A DNA stretch of 51,110 nt, taken from positions 1 through 51,110 of the forward strand of contig NW_026971177.1 of the NCBI RefSeq assembly GCF_963678635.1. The letters run 5' to 3'. Numbering within the stretch: position 1 is the stretch's first letter; each line of letters begins with the position of its first letter. Origin of the DNA: Symsagittifera roscoffensis (lineage: Eukaryota > Xenacoelomorpha > Acoela > Convolutidae). The position numbers and the translations under genes are program-made. Shown one piece after another: positions 38,739 to 50,361 of this stretch. The notes beneath the pieces were generated by a model. It searched no databases. It was not told where the DNA came from and was given only the letters and a program-made list of their open reading frames with translations.

Positions 38739-39260
38739 TTATATGTAGAAAAATTGAAAATAATGTGATTTCCTGTCGTACTTTTGTATGTTTGGATGTT
38801 TCAGTTGGTGAGATACTTTGAAATTCTGTTTTTTTTTTAATATAGAAATATAGGTATATATTATTGCAAAAACTTCGTTAGTAAATATGGAGTTTGCTCT
38901 TTGTGAATTATGATATTGTATGCTTTTAATATATTCTAGGAATACCTTTGAAAATTCTAATTCAAGATCGTCTGTTTGAATTACATATTTACGATGATTC
39001 GTATTTGGTGTGCTGAATTCTATGGTGTAGATTCCATATTGTTGTGTTAAATTACATATATCTTTCAGATAATGTTCAATAATTTGTCTTTTGATTTTTA
39101 CATCTGGGAATTCTGCTTTGCATGGGCTGATTCCGGGTTCAAACAAATTTACGAGTAAATTCTTGCAAAAATCATGTTGCCCTCTATTATCGGGTGCATC
39201 TATGAGGAAGGGGTAAACCTCTTCGTCATCTGGACTATCGTCACTTTGAGTGTGGCTCAT
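38739..39260 (-). pseudogene. N-terminal Gag segment, left duplicate (frameshifted)
   Basis: 173 codons starting M-S-H-T-Q with an acidic N-terminus and a globular helical body. The frame is thrown off at a run of ten T's (38829-38838; the other copy has six T's plus CT), and the last 30 or so residues are out of phase. Without that indel the phase would run into the main gag frame at 38676. In the other copy the same protein is stopped by a different lesion. Confidence 0.7.
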
Positions 39261-40146
39261 TTTTTCGTTTGATGACTGTTAATATATAACTATCGATGTG
39301 TCTAATTGGTTGATTCCAATTATACAAGTGTACTGGTTTGTGTTTATATTGCTTTTTTATTCTTCTTTTTCCTCGTTTTGATGAATTTGAAGTTGTTTCT
39401 GAATCGGAAAAATATATTTGATCGTGAATGGGACAATTTTTATCAATCGATTCTTTTAATGGAAGGTATGGAAGGTATGGATTCATTGTCATCTGTAGTG
39501 ATTCTGCGGCATTTGGCATTTCCGAAAAATTTGAAAGATGATTTTTTGTTATTTCGTGTTGTTGAAGGTAATATGGGAGTGGTATTTTATTTTGCATTTG
39601 AGTTGGTTGATACGAGTGCATAGTCATTGGGTTTTGTGGTTGAATTGGTTGAAAAGATTGTGTATTAGTTGGATTTGGCATATGGATTGGTTGTTGATTT
39701 CGTGTATCCGTTGGATTTGGAGAAAAAATTCTTTTATATGTATGAAGTCGTCGCGATCCTTGTTTGCGATATTCTTGGGTATATGGTGCAAAAATGTCTG
39801 GTTGTAAATAAACATCATCAGATGATAAGTATTCCGTATGATGAGGTGCTTGCTTTTTATTTTTATTTTGTTGAAAGAATGTGTAATTTTCACTATGATC
39901 CTGTGGAGGATGTGAATTAGTCCGAAAATTTACTGAGTTGGTTGTTGTCATTGGGTTATCCCAATAGTGAGAACATATATGATTATTTTTAGTTTTTTGT
40001 GGGGGATAGTTTGTTTTTGACGAATGTTCATAATTATAATTGTGTTCTGCAAAAGTGTTTCTTGTGAACGTTCTTCGTGGTTTTGATGGTACTGTCTTAG
40101 GTCTATAAGTTTGATAATCCGTATGTGAATATTTTGGAGCAACCAA
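39241..40146 (-). pseudogene. Chimeric frame created by the duplication junction
   Basis: 301 codons. The first about 225 residues are the Pro/Asn-rich N-terminal part of gag (right duplicate). They pass in frame through the junction near 39470 into the C-terminal half of the basic leader ORF (left duplicate; S-D-S-E-T-T-S-N-S-S-K-R-G-K-R-R). This fusion is a by-product of the tandem duplication, not a designed gene. Upstream, the right duplicate carries an in-frame stop near 40228. Confidence 0.75.
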
Positions 40147-40797
40147 AGGTTTAACGGTTGATTGTAAGGTTACTTGTGCCAGTGAAGTGTTTGTATTTTT
40201 TAGTGTTGTTAAATTTGGATGTATGTGTCAAATACTTTGTTGTGTAGTTGTTGTTGTTTGGACAATTTCTTCATTTATGAAGTATGATGGTGTTTGGATA
40301 TCTAGTTGTGTAAGATTCCTAGTTCCATGAAGGTTTTCATTGTGTATGACGGTCGAATTTAAACTGTTATTTCGCGTATCAGGTAAAAATGTATTGTAGT
40401 TTAATGGTGTTGCATCAATGGTTAGTGGTACTACTTTTACATAATCTCTTTGGTAAGATATTGTACTTATTGCTTGACTTGAGATTGATTGTGGGATATT
40501 GATAAATGCAGGATGAGACCATTCAGGGTCCCAAACGTAGTCTGACTGTTCTGTAATGGTAGTATCATCACTTGGATTTTGAGGTCTGAAATTTTTTCTT
40601 GCTTGTGAAATTAAGTCTATATTATGTGTGAAACAATCTATTATAAACCATGCTAAAATTTTTTGTAAGTCATGTTTTGTGTGTTGGGAAACATCGTCTT
40701 TAGTGAAATTTTCTTTGATTATATGTAGATAAGTTGAAAATATTGTGATTTCCTGTCGTACTTTTGTATGTTTGGATGTTTCAGTTGGTGAATTACT

Positions 40798-41238
40798 TTA
40801 AAATTCTGTTTTTTCTAATATAGAAATATAGGTATATATTATTGCAAAAACTTCGTTAGTGAATATGGAGTTTGCTCTTTGTGAATTATGATATTGTATG
40901 CTTTCAATATTTTCTAAGAATACCTTTGAAAATTCTAATTCAAGATCGTCTGTTTGAATTACATATTTACGATGATTCGTATTTGGTGTGCTGAATTCTA
41001 TGGTGTAGATTCCATATTGTTGTGTTAAATTACATATATCTTTCAGATAATGTTCAATAATTTGTATTTTGATTATTACATCTGGGAATTCTGCTTTGCA
41101 TGGGCTGATTCCGGGTTCAAACAAATTTACGAGTATATTCTTGCAAAAATCATGGTGCCCTCTATTATCGGGTGCATCTATGAGGAAGGGGTAAACCTCT
41201 TCGTCATCTGGACTATCGTCACTTTGAGTGTGGCTCAT
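40798..41238 (-). pseudogene. N-terminal Gag segment, right duplicate (premature stop)
   Basis: 146 codons, nearly identical to the left duplicate, but with a shorter T-run (40809-40814) that keeps the natural phase and a CAA-to-TAA nonsense change at its end. The start ATG overlaps the end of the basic leader ORF by 20 bases. In this copy the sequence after the stop stays largely open toward gag. Confidence 0.7.
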
Positions 41239-41680
41239 TTTTTCGTTTAATGACTGTTAATATATAACTATCGATGTGTCTAATTGGTTGATTCCAATTA
41301 TACAAGTGTACTGGTTTGTGTTTATATTGCTTTTTTATTCTTCTTTTTCCTCTTTTTGATGAATTTGAAGTTGTTTCTGAATCGGAAAAATTTATTTGAT
41401 CGTGAATGGGACAGTTTTTATCAATCGATTCTTTTAATTTGTAGAGTTCATCTAAATTGCTAGCTTCTGATTCTGAAAATGCGTTTCTATTTTTTGAAAA
41501 TCTTTTTCGTGTGATTTGTCTTTGTTTGTTTATGATTTTTCTTTTTATTGTCAGTCGTTTTGTTCTAATGTATCCAACTGTTTGTGTTTGAGGTGTGATT
41601 ACAAGATCGTATTTTTGGTTATCTATCTCACAGTTGTGTAAAACGATTGTTTGTTTATTTCCTAGATTTTTGAATGACAA
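41219..41680 (-). CDS. Basic leader ORF of the env-bearing element
   Basis: 153 codons, very rich in Lys and Arg (K-R-L-T-I-K-R-K-I; R-G-K-R-R-I-K-K), with an acidic Ser/Asp/Glu patch in the middle. It resembles a nucleic-acid-binding or nuclear-targeting protein. It overlaps the start of the N-terminal gag ORF by 20 bases in a different phase, continuing the element's habit of short overlaps. No family recognised. Confidence 0.5.
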   Translation of the reverse strand: MSFKNLGNKQTIVLHNCEIDNQKYDLVITPQTQTVGYIRTKRLTIKRKIINKQRQITRKRFSKNRNAFSESEASNLDELYKLKESIDKNCPIHDQINFSDSETTSNSSKRGKRRIKKQYKHKPVHLYNWNQPIRHIDSYILTVIKRKNEPHSK

Positions 41681-42196
41681 GGTTTAGGATAAGGGATGCA
41701 AAAAGTTGTTAGGTGATTTCTATTTTCTTAGACTGTTAGTCCTTACGATTTTTTGGTTAGCTTAACCTGGGTCTATTTGTTCAGGGTTGGAGAGAAAAGT
41801 ATATCGATTCCGAAGAATGATTTTTTACTTTCTCGTGGCTAGTCTAAGCTAAGGTGTTAACTTACTTAATCTTAATTAGGGGTAGTGATTGTGTTCAAGG
41901 GTTGGAGAATAGTAAATCGATCCACAAGGTTCAGGTATAATTAGAACGCAAGTAGTTCGTTAGATACTATTTTAAACTTACTAAGTCTAATATTTATCCT
42001 GGGTCTGGTAAGAGGAGGGTTCAAGTGAAGGATGAATAACTGAAGTTCTTCACTGTTTATCTTAATTTGAATGGTTAGTTTTATTTAAAAATTTCTATTA
42101 ATCTTGGGTCTTTTGGAAGGGTTGGATAGTGAATCGACGTTTGAGGTCGTTAGACACTTGCTAAGTGGGTGGGGGAGAACAAAATTGTTCTTTTTG

Positions 42197-42295
42197 ATCC
42201 AAGGATAGGCCTTGATGATCAGGATTTAAATTATGTTAAAAAAGAAAATTAATTAGGATCCAAGGATAAGCTTTGATGATCTGATTTTAAAATTA
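42197..42295. repeat. Imperfect tandem 59-base repeat
   Basis: GATCCAAGGATAGGCCTTGA and GATCCAAGGATAAGCTTTGA start about 59 bases apart, and each is followed by TGATC and an AT-rich stretch. Confidence 0.7.
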
Positions 42296-43197
42296 AGTGA
42301 ATTTAAGTTTAAAATGGTTTAAATTTATTTAGCAAAAAGATTTAGTATTTTAATGATATTAGTGAGCTTATGATTGCTGTTATGTTTAGGTGATGAAACT
42401 GGGACAACAGATGATTTATGATTACTAACAATTTATTGTCATGCTACTAATTTTTATTTTCATTTTCAATAAAAGTTTTTCAAACATGTTTTATATAAGA
42501 CTGCAGAAATTAAGAAAACGATCTGAGATCTTTTTATCAATCGTTTTTGTATATTAATAATTTTGTTTAGCGCCTGAAATGATCATGAAGATTGACTTCA
42601 AAATTTTATGTTTGCAAATGAAAATCTAAATTCATTGCTAATAAGATTCTAAATATAAAAATTTGTGTTGGCTTTTGCCGTACAATCATAAAACTATATG
42701 GTAAGTTTCTACTTTGTCGTATGTCGTCTCTTGTTTGAGGCCTTCTTACAATTCCGGGTAGTTCTGTTATCATTCGGAATATCGGTTCTGATCTATTGAG
42801 TCGTAGAGACATTTCGATTAAATTATTATCGTATAACATTTTTTAAAAAAATGTTTTGTCTAAATTCTAATCTATTTTTGGTTAATTCTACGCTATTAAG
42901 GTCTTATTCGAGACTTATGGTCGCACCAGATAAGTTAGGTCCGATGTGGTTAACTCATAGAGTAATTTCGGATAGGGTACACCGTCTGCTCGTCACGCTA
43001 TCTTATTTTCGGCCGGATAGATTCGTGCAACTTCTTAGTCTAATACCGATCCTAATCTTACTCTTATACTTTCTAGTCTCAGGGTGTTTAACTAGTCTCT
43101 GCTAGGCTCAATAGATCTAGGGTATACTGGTTTGTTGCGGCTGCTGAAGTTCTCTTGGAGAGACAACTAATTTCTAAGTTAAATTCAAATCTTTCTG

Positions 43198-43225
43198 GTG
43201 CTGAAATTACAAGTAATTTCAGCAC
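43198..43225. repeat. Perfect 28-base palindrome
   Basis: GTGCTGAAATTAC is followed by AA and then its exact reverse complement, giving a 13-bp stem with a two-base loop. It lies about 115 bases before the satellite array. Confidence 0.9.
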
Positions 43226-43340
43226 TTACAAATAAGTGGGTTGTTAGTTAGATGGATCATGATTGGTTAATATTAAATACTTTACAGTGGTAAAATATCT
43301 AATTTATCCAATCATAAAATATAGTTTAGATCAGGTTCCA

Positions 43341-45096
43341 AATTTAATAAATTTCTTAACACATGATCAATTCTTAATACCCTTCTTCAAAATACCCTTC
43401 ATAATCGATCAATTTTAGTCCATGAAATCCATGAACACCAATTAATTTGTAGAGATTTAACTGTGCAAAAAATGAAACCCATGTTCCATTACCAGCCCTC
43501 CTCCAGAAACCCCACAACAGAAACACAACGTCCCCTGTTTGCCGTAAGCTCCAAAAATAAAAAAAAGTAATTTGCTATAACAACGCATTTGACCATGAAA
43601 TTTAGCGAGACAACAAAAAATGACAAAAAATGATAACAGCTAACAAAATGAGCTCGGGTCCTTTCGGCTTTCACCCATATTTGAGTTTCAGTTTTGGAAA
43701 ACTATCTTCACGTTCCATAAACTAATAACTTTTTGGAGAACATAAGCTATTCTGAACACTCCTTCATACTTTACATCATAGCATTGCACATTCAGACATA
43801 AAAACACGTCAGAAAACAAAAACATGGAACTCTTGAAATGGGGGAAGGAAAACAACCAAGAGCTTTTTCTCCTCCCCCACCTCAAAATAGCACAATTTTT
43901 ATGATTTTGCAAGTATGGGGACCAAGTATGTTTCTAATGGACTAAATAGTAAGCATGCAAATAGTAAGAATTGAAATGTGAACAAAAAGTGATTTCTAAA
44001 ACTTCGCTGTCGGGAGCAAAAGGAAAAAGACCACAATCTAGAAAATTGATCATCCTACAATATTTGAGGAATGTTTACCAAATTTCATTGCTTGTAATGT
44101 TTAGGTCAAGGATAGTTTAGTTTCTGGTTCGAGTCTTTTTCTGCCTCCAATTGTAGAACATCTTTATAAAATAGACAGGTATACCTTGTTTTCTGCCCCC
44201 AATCTTGAATAATTTTTCGAAGTGTCCAGGAACGCTTAAACGTCAATGAATCTGTTGTAAAACTCGAGGCTGCTCGGTGCCATTGAAAGAGTGCGTTGCT
44301 ACAGCTTAGCAAGATAATTTTTATTGCTTTGGTTGAGTGCTGCTTTCGATGCAGTTATAACACACTTTTTATCAATGACGAGTTTAATCTTCTCTTCTAG
44401 AGACAAAACCTAGTACTTGATGCATCACACTGATTTGTATTTCTGTTCGTTGAGGGGGCGTAGGGCATGGGGAGACGTCTATTGCATTCGAGTTCCCTGA
44501 TTTCCCTTGTGGAGGCTGGAGGTGATGATGTTCTTAATGGTCCGCAGATTGATGATTCTCGATGGAACATCCGTTTTCGTGTGCACGTAGAGGTCGACGT
44601 TAGAGTATTTGCTGACAATCACAATGGTCTTCGGCCAATTGATGCTGTTGAGTAGGTGCTAGGTTATCGTGAAAGCGGACGACAAACTAATTAAATAGTT
44701 CAGCTCAAGTTATCCCTGAATTCAAGGTTTCGGAATGTTTCAGCCAATTAACTGTCAAGAACCGAATTTTGCTGTACAAAAACCATTTTGTATGCCAATA
44801 TGCTTGCTCCAGCCAATATGCATTTCGAGTTCTCCAGCTGAAAGCGTGATCTTACGATATAGAGTATGAAACAAAAAATGTTCACGATAGTTCATTTGTT
44901 CATCAAGCCAAATTTCATTGCATTGTGACAAGAAAAAGTTTTTTTTTCAAAAATGATTTTCAAATGTGGGGAGGGGGGGTCTCCATTATGGTATGATCAC
45001 TGATACGGTATTCTGGCAACGATAAAAATTAGATTATAATGGGTTTTCTAGATAATCGTTGTCAAGATAATCGCTTTAGAACACATAATGGAATAA
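43341..45096. repeat. Satellite unit 1
   Basis: The left-most unit. In its first 250 bases it shares variants with unit 5 (TTTCTTAACAC, CCATGAACACCAATTAATT) and differs from units 2-4. From about 43600 on it is almost identical to unit 2. Confidence 0.9.
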
Positions 45097-46858
45097 AATT
45101 TAATAAATTTCTCAACACATGATCAATTCTTAATACCCTTCTTCAAAATACACTTCATAATCGATAATTTTTACTCCATGAAATCTACGAACACCGATTA
45201 ACTTGTAGAGATTTAACTCTGCAAAAATTGAACCCCATGTTCCATTACCAGCCCTCCTCCAGAAACCCCACGCCAGAAAAACCACGTCCCCCGTTTGCCG
45301 TAAGCTCCAAAAATAAAAAAAAAGAGTAATTTGCTTGAACAACGCATTTGACCATGAAATTTAGCGAGACAACAAAAAATGACAAAAAATGATAACAGCT
45401 ATCAAAATGAGCTCGGGTCCTTTCGGCTTTCACCCATATTTGAGTTTCAGTTTTGGAAAACTATCTTCACGTTCCATAAACTAATAACTTTTTGGAGAAC
45501 ATAAGCTATTCTGAACACTCCTTCATACTTTACATCATAGCATTGCACATTCAGACATAAAAACACGTCAGAAAACAAAAACATGGAACTCTTGAAATGG
45601 GGGAAGGAAAACAACCAAGAGCTTTTTCTCCTCCCCCACCTCAAAATAGCACAATTTTTATGATTTTGCAAGTATGGGGACCAAGTATGTTTCTAATGGA
45701 CTAAATAGTAAGCATGCAAATAGTAAGAATTGAAATGTGATCAAAAAGTGATTTCTAAAACTTCGCTGTCGGGAGCAAAAGGAAAAAGACCACAATCTAG
45801 AAAATTGATCATCCTACAATATTTGAGGAATGTTTACCAAATTTCATTGCTTGTAATGTTTAGGTCAAGGATAGTTTAGTTTCTGGTTCGAGTCTTTTTC
45901 TGCCTCCAATTGTAGAACATCTTTATAAAATAGACAGGTATACCTTGTTTTCTGCCCCCAATCTTGAATAATTTTTCGAAGTGTCCAGGAACGCTTAAAC
46001 GTCAATGAATCTGTTGTAAAACTCGAGGCTGCTCGGTGCCATTGAAAGAGTGCGTTGCTACAGCTTAGCAAGATAATTTTTATTGCTTTGGTTGAGTGCT
46101 GCTTTCGATGCAGTTATAACAAACTTTTTATCAATGACGAGTTTAATCTTCTCTTCTAGAGACAAAACCTAGTACTTGATGCATCACACTGATTTGTATT
46201 TCTGTTCGTTGAGGGGGCGTAGGGCATGGGGAGACGTCTATTGCATTCGAGTTCCCTGATTTCCCTTGTGGAGGCTGGAGGTGATGATGTTCTTAATGGT
46301 CCGCAGATTGATGATTCTCGATGGAACATCCGTTTTCGTGTGCACGTAGAGGTCGACGTTAGAGTATTTGCTGACAATCACAATGGTCTTCGGCCAATTG
46401 ATGCTGTTGAGTAGGTGCTAGGTTATCGTGAAAGCGGACGACAAACTAATTAAATAGTTCAGCTCAAGTTATCCCTGAATTCAAGGTTTCGGAATGTTTC
46501 AGCCAATTAACTGTCAAGAACCGAATTTTGCTGTACAAAAACCATTTTGTATGCCAATATGCTTGCTCCAGCCAATATGCATTTCGAGTTCTCCAGCTGA
46601 AAGCGTGATCTTACGATATAGAGTATGAAACAAAAAATGTTCACGATAGTTCATTTGTTCATCAAGCCAAATTTCATTGCATTGTGACAAGAAAAAGTTT
46701 TTTTTTCTTCAAAAATGATTTTCAAATGTGGGGAGGGGGGGTCTCCATTATGGTATGATCACTGATACGGTATTCTGGCAACGATAAAAATTAGATTATA
46801 ATGGGTTTTCTAGATAATCGTTGTCAAGATAATCGCTTTAGAACACATAATGGAATAA
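45097..46858. repeat. Satellite unit 2
   Basis: The beginning is like units 3 and 4 (TTTCTCAACAC, CTACGAACACCGATTAACT); the body is like unit 1 (keeps AACTAATAACTTTTTGG). Confidence 0.9.
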
Positions 46859-48610
46859 AATTTAATAAATTTCTCAACACATGATCAATTCTTAATACCC
46901 TTCTTCAAAATACACTTCATAATCGATAATTTTTACTCCATGAAATCTACGAACACCGATTAACTTGTAGAGATTTAACTCTGCAAAAATTGAACCCCAT
47001 GTTCCATTACCAGCCCTCCTCCAGAAACCCCACGCCAGAAAAACCACGTCCCCCGTTTGCCGTAAGCTCCAAAAATAAAAAAAAGAGTAATTTGCTTGAA
47101 CAACGCATTCGACCATGAAATTTAGCGAGACAAAAAAAATGACAAAAAATGATAACAGCTATTAAAATGAGCTCGGGTCCTTTCGGCTTTCACCCATTTT
47201 TGTGTTTCAATTTTGGAAAACTATCTTCACGTTCCATAAACTTTTTGGAGAACGTAAACTATTCTGAACACTCCTTCATACTTTACATCATAGCATTGCA
47301 CATTTAGACATAAGAACACGTCAGAAAACAAAAACATGGAACTCTTGAAATGGGGGAAGGAAAACAACCAAGAGCTTTTTCTCCTCCCCCACCTCAAAAT
47401 AGCACAATTTTTATGATTTTGCAAGTATGGGGACCAAGTATGTTTCTAATGGACTAAATAGTAAGCATGCAAATAGTAAGAATTGAAATGTGAACAAAAA
47501 GTGATTTCTAAAACTTCGCTGTCGGGAGCAAAAGGAAAAAGACCACAATCTAGAAAATTGATCATCCTACAATATTTGAGGAATGTTTACCAAATTTCAT
47601 TGCTTGTAATGTTTAGGTCAAGGATAGTTTAGTTTCTGGTTCGAGTCTTTTTCTGCCTCCAATTGTAGAACATCTTTATAAAATAGACAGGTATACCTTG
47701 TTTTCTGCCCCCAATCTTGAATAATTTTTCGAAGTGTTCAGGAACGCTTAAACGTCAATGAATCTGTTGTAAAACTCGAGGCTGCTCGGTGCCAATGAAA
47801 GAGTGCGTTGCTACAGCTTAGCAAGATAATTTTTATTGCTTTGGTTGAGTGCTGCTTTTGATGCAGTTATAACACACTTTTTATCAATGACGAGTTTAAT
47901 CTTCTCTTCTAGAGACAAAACCTAGTACTTGATGCATCACACTGATTTGTATTTCTGTTCGTTGAGGGGGCGTAGGGAATGGAGGGACAACTATTGCATT
48001 CGACTTCCCTGATTTCCCTTGTGGAGGCTGGAGGTGTTGATGTTCTTAATGGTCCGCAGATTGATGATTCTCGATGGAACATCCGTTTTCGTGTGCACGT
48101 AGAGGTCGACGTTAGAGTATTTGCTGACAATCACAAGGGTCTTCGGCCAATTGGATGCTGTTGAGTAGGTGCTAGGTTATCGTGAAAGCGGACGACAAAC
48201 TAATTAAATAGTTCAGCTCAAGTTGTCCCTGAATTCAAGGTTTCGGAATGTTTCAGCCAATTAACTGTCAAGAACCGAATTTTGCTGTACAAAAATCATT
48301 TTGTATGCCAATATGCTTGCTCCAGCCAATATGCATTTCGAGTTCTCCAGCTGAAAGCGTGATCTTACGATATAGAGTATGAAACAAAAAATGTTCACGA
48401 TAGTTCATTTGTTCATCAAGCCAAATTTCATTGCATTGTGACAAGAAAAAGTTTTTTTTTTCAAAAATGATTTTCAAATGTGGGGAGGGGGGGTCTCCAT
48501 TATGGTATGATCACTGATACGGTATTCTGGCAACGATAAAAATTGGATTATAATTGGTTTTCTAGATAATCGTTGTCAAGATAATCGCTTTAGAACACAT
48601 AATGGAATAA
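46859..48610. repeat. Satellite unit 3
   Basis: Shares with unit 4 the loss of AACTAATA near 47240 and the variants GCCAATGAAAG and ACAAGGGTCTT that set both apart from units 1 and 2. Confidence 0.9.
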
Positions 48611-50361
48611 AATTTAATAAATTTCTCAACACATGATCAATTCTTAATACCCTTCTTCAAAATACACTTCATAATCGATAATTTTTACTCCATGAAATCT
48701 ACGAACACCGATTAACTTGTAGAGATTTAACTCTGCAAAAATTGAACCCCATGTTCCATTACCAGCCCCTCCTCCAGAAACCCCACGCCAGAAAAACCAC
48801 GTCCCCCGTTTGCCGTAAGCTCCAAAAATAAAAATAAAAGAGTAATTGCTTGAACAACGCATTCGACCATGAAATTTAGCGAGACAAAAAAATGACAAAA
48901 AATGATAACAGCTATTAAAATGAGCTCGGGTCCTTTCGGCTTCACCCATTTTGTGTTTCAATTTTGGAAAACTATCTTCACGTTCCATAAACTTTTGGAG
49001 AACGTAAACTATTCTGAACACTCCTTCATACTTTACATCATAGCATTGCACATTTAGACATAAAAACACGTCAGAAAACAAAAACATGGAACTCTTGAAA
49101 TGGGGGAAGGAAAACAACCAAGAGCTTTTTCTCCTCCCCCACCTCAAAATAGCCACAATTTTTATGATTTTGCAAGTATGGGGACCAAGTATGTTTCTAA
49201 TGGACTAAATAGTAAGCATGCAAATAGTAAGAATTGAAATGTGAACAAAAAGTGATTTCTAAAACTTCGCTGTCGGGAGCAAAAGGAAAAAGACCACAAT
49301 CTAGAAAATTGATCATCCTACAATATTTGAGGAATGTTTTACCAAATTTCATTGCTTGTAATGTTTAGGTAAAGGATAGTTTAGTTTCTGGTTCGAGTCT
49401 TTTTCTGCCTCCAATTGTAGAACATCTTTATAAAATAGACAGGTATACCTTGTTTTCTGCCCCCAATCTTGAATAATTTTTCGAAGTGTCCAGGAACGCT
49501 TAAACGTCAATGAATCTGTTGTAAAACTCGAGGCTGCTCGGTGCCAATGAAAGAGTGCGTTGCTACAGCTTAGCAAGATAATTTTTATTGCTTTGGTTGA
49601 GTGCTGCTTTTGATGCAGTTATAACACACTTTTTATCAATGACGAGTTTAATTTTCTCTTCTAGAGACAAAAGCTCAGTACTTGATGCATCACACTGATT
49701 TGTATTTCTGTTCGTTGAGGGGGCGTAGGGAATGGGGGGACGTCTATTGCATTCGAGTTCCCTGATTTCCCTTGTGGAGGCTGGAGGTGTTGATGTTCTT
49801 AATGGTCCGCAGATTGATGATTCTCGATGGAACATCCGTTTTCGTGTGCACGTAGAGGTCAACGTTAGAGTATTTGCTGACAATCACAAGGGTCTTCGGC
49901 CAATTGATGCTGTTGAGTAGGTGCTAGGTTATCGTGAAAGCGGACGACAAACTAATTAAATAGTTCAGCTCAAGTTGTCCCTGAATTCAAGGTTTCGAAT
50001 GTTTCAGCCAATTAACTGTCAAGAACCGAATTTTGCTGTACAAAAATCATTTTGGTATGCCAATATGCTTGCTCCAGCCAATATGCATTTCGAGTTCTCC
50101 AGCTGAAAGCGTGATCTTACGATATAGAGTATGAAACAAAAAATGTTCACGATAGTTCATTTGTTCATCAAGCCAAATTTCATTGCATTGTGACAAGAAA
50201 AAGTTTTTTTTTTCAAAAATGATTTTCAAATGTGGGGAGGGGGGGTCTCCATTATGGTATGATCACTGATACGGTGTTCTGGCAACGATAAAAATTGATT
50301 ATAATTGGTTTTCTAGATAATCGTTGTCAAGATAATCGCTTTAGAACACATAATGGAATAA
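48611..50361. repeat. Satellite unit 4
   Basis: Same variant class as unit 3, with many single-base indels in short homopolymers (for example near 48768, 48940, 49152 and 49338). These fuse several short frames into a 170-codon frame at 48644-49156 that the other units lack. Confidence 0.9.

Larger units (their letters stand above)
37491..41442. repeat. 1.98-kb tandem duplication within gag and leader ORFs
   Basis: 37491 to about 39463 recurs at about 39471 to 41442 with an offset of 1978-1980 bases and few differences. The join reads GGAAGGTAT repeated (about 39464-39480). Each copy contains the front part of gag, the N-terminal gag ORF and the end of the basic leader ORF. The left copy keeps the junction to the rest of gag and the right copy keeps the junction to the leader. 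Confidence 0.93.
41681..43340. other. Leader/flank of the env-bearing element with iterated motifs
   Basis: No confident gene. GGGTTGGA-based motifs followed by ATCGA recur near 41787, 41897 and 42118, and CCTGGGTCT-like pieces recur between them. GATCCAAGGATA followed by TTGATGATC occurs at about 42197 and again at 42256. A short frame at 42606-42839 (minus) looks protein-like but is unrecognised. A primer-binding site or LTR could not be identified. Confidence 0.5.

Noticed and set aside
44467-44655. 62-codon + strand frame repeated in every satellite unit
   Set aside because: It recurs only because the unit is tandemly repeated. Changes between units look like neutral satellite variation, and no domain is recognisable.
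48644-49156. 170-codon minus-strand frame in satellite unit 4
   Set aside because: It exists only through homopolymer indels; in other units the same sequence is split over different phases, so it is not conserved coding.
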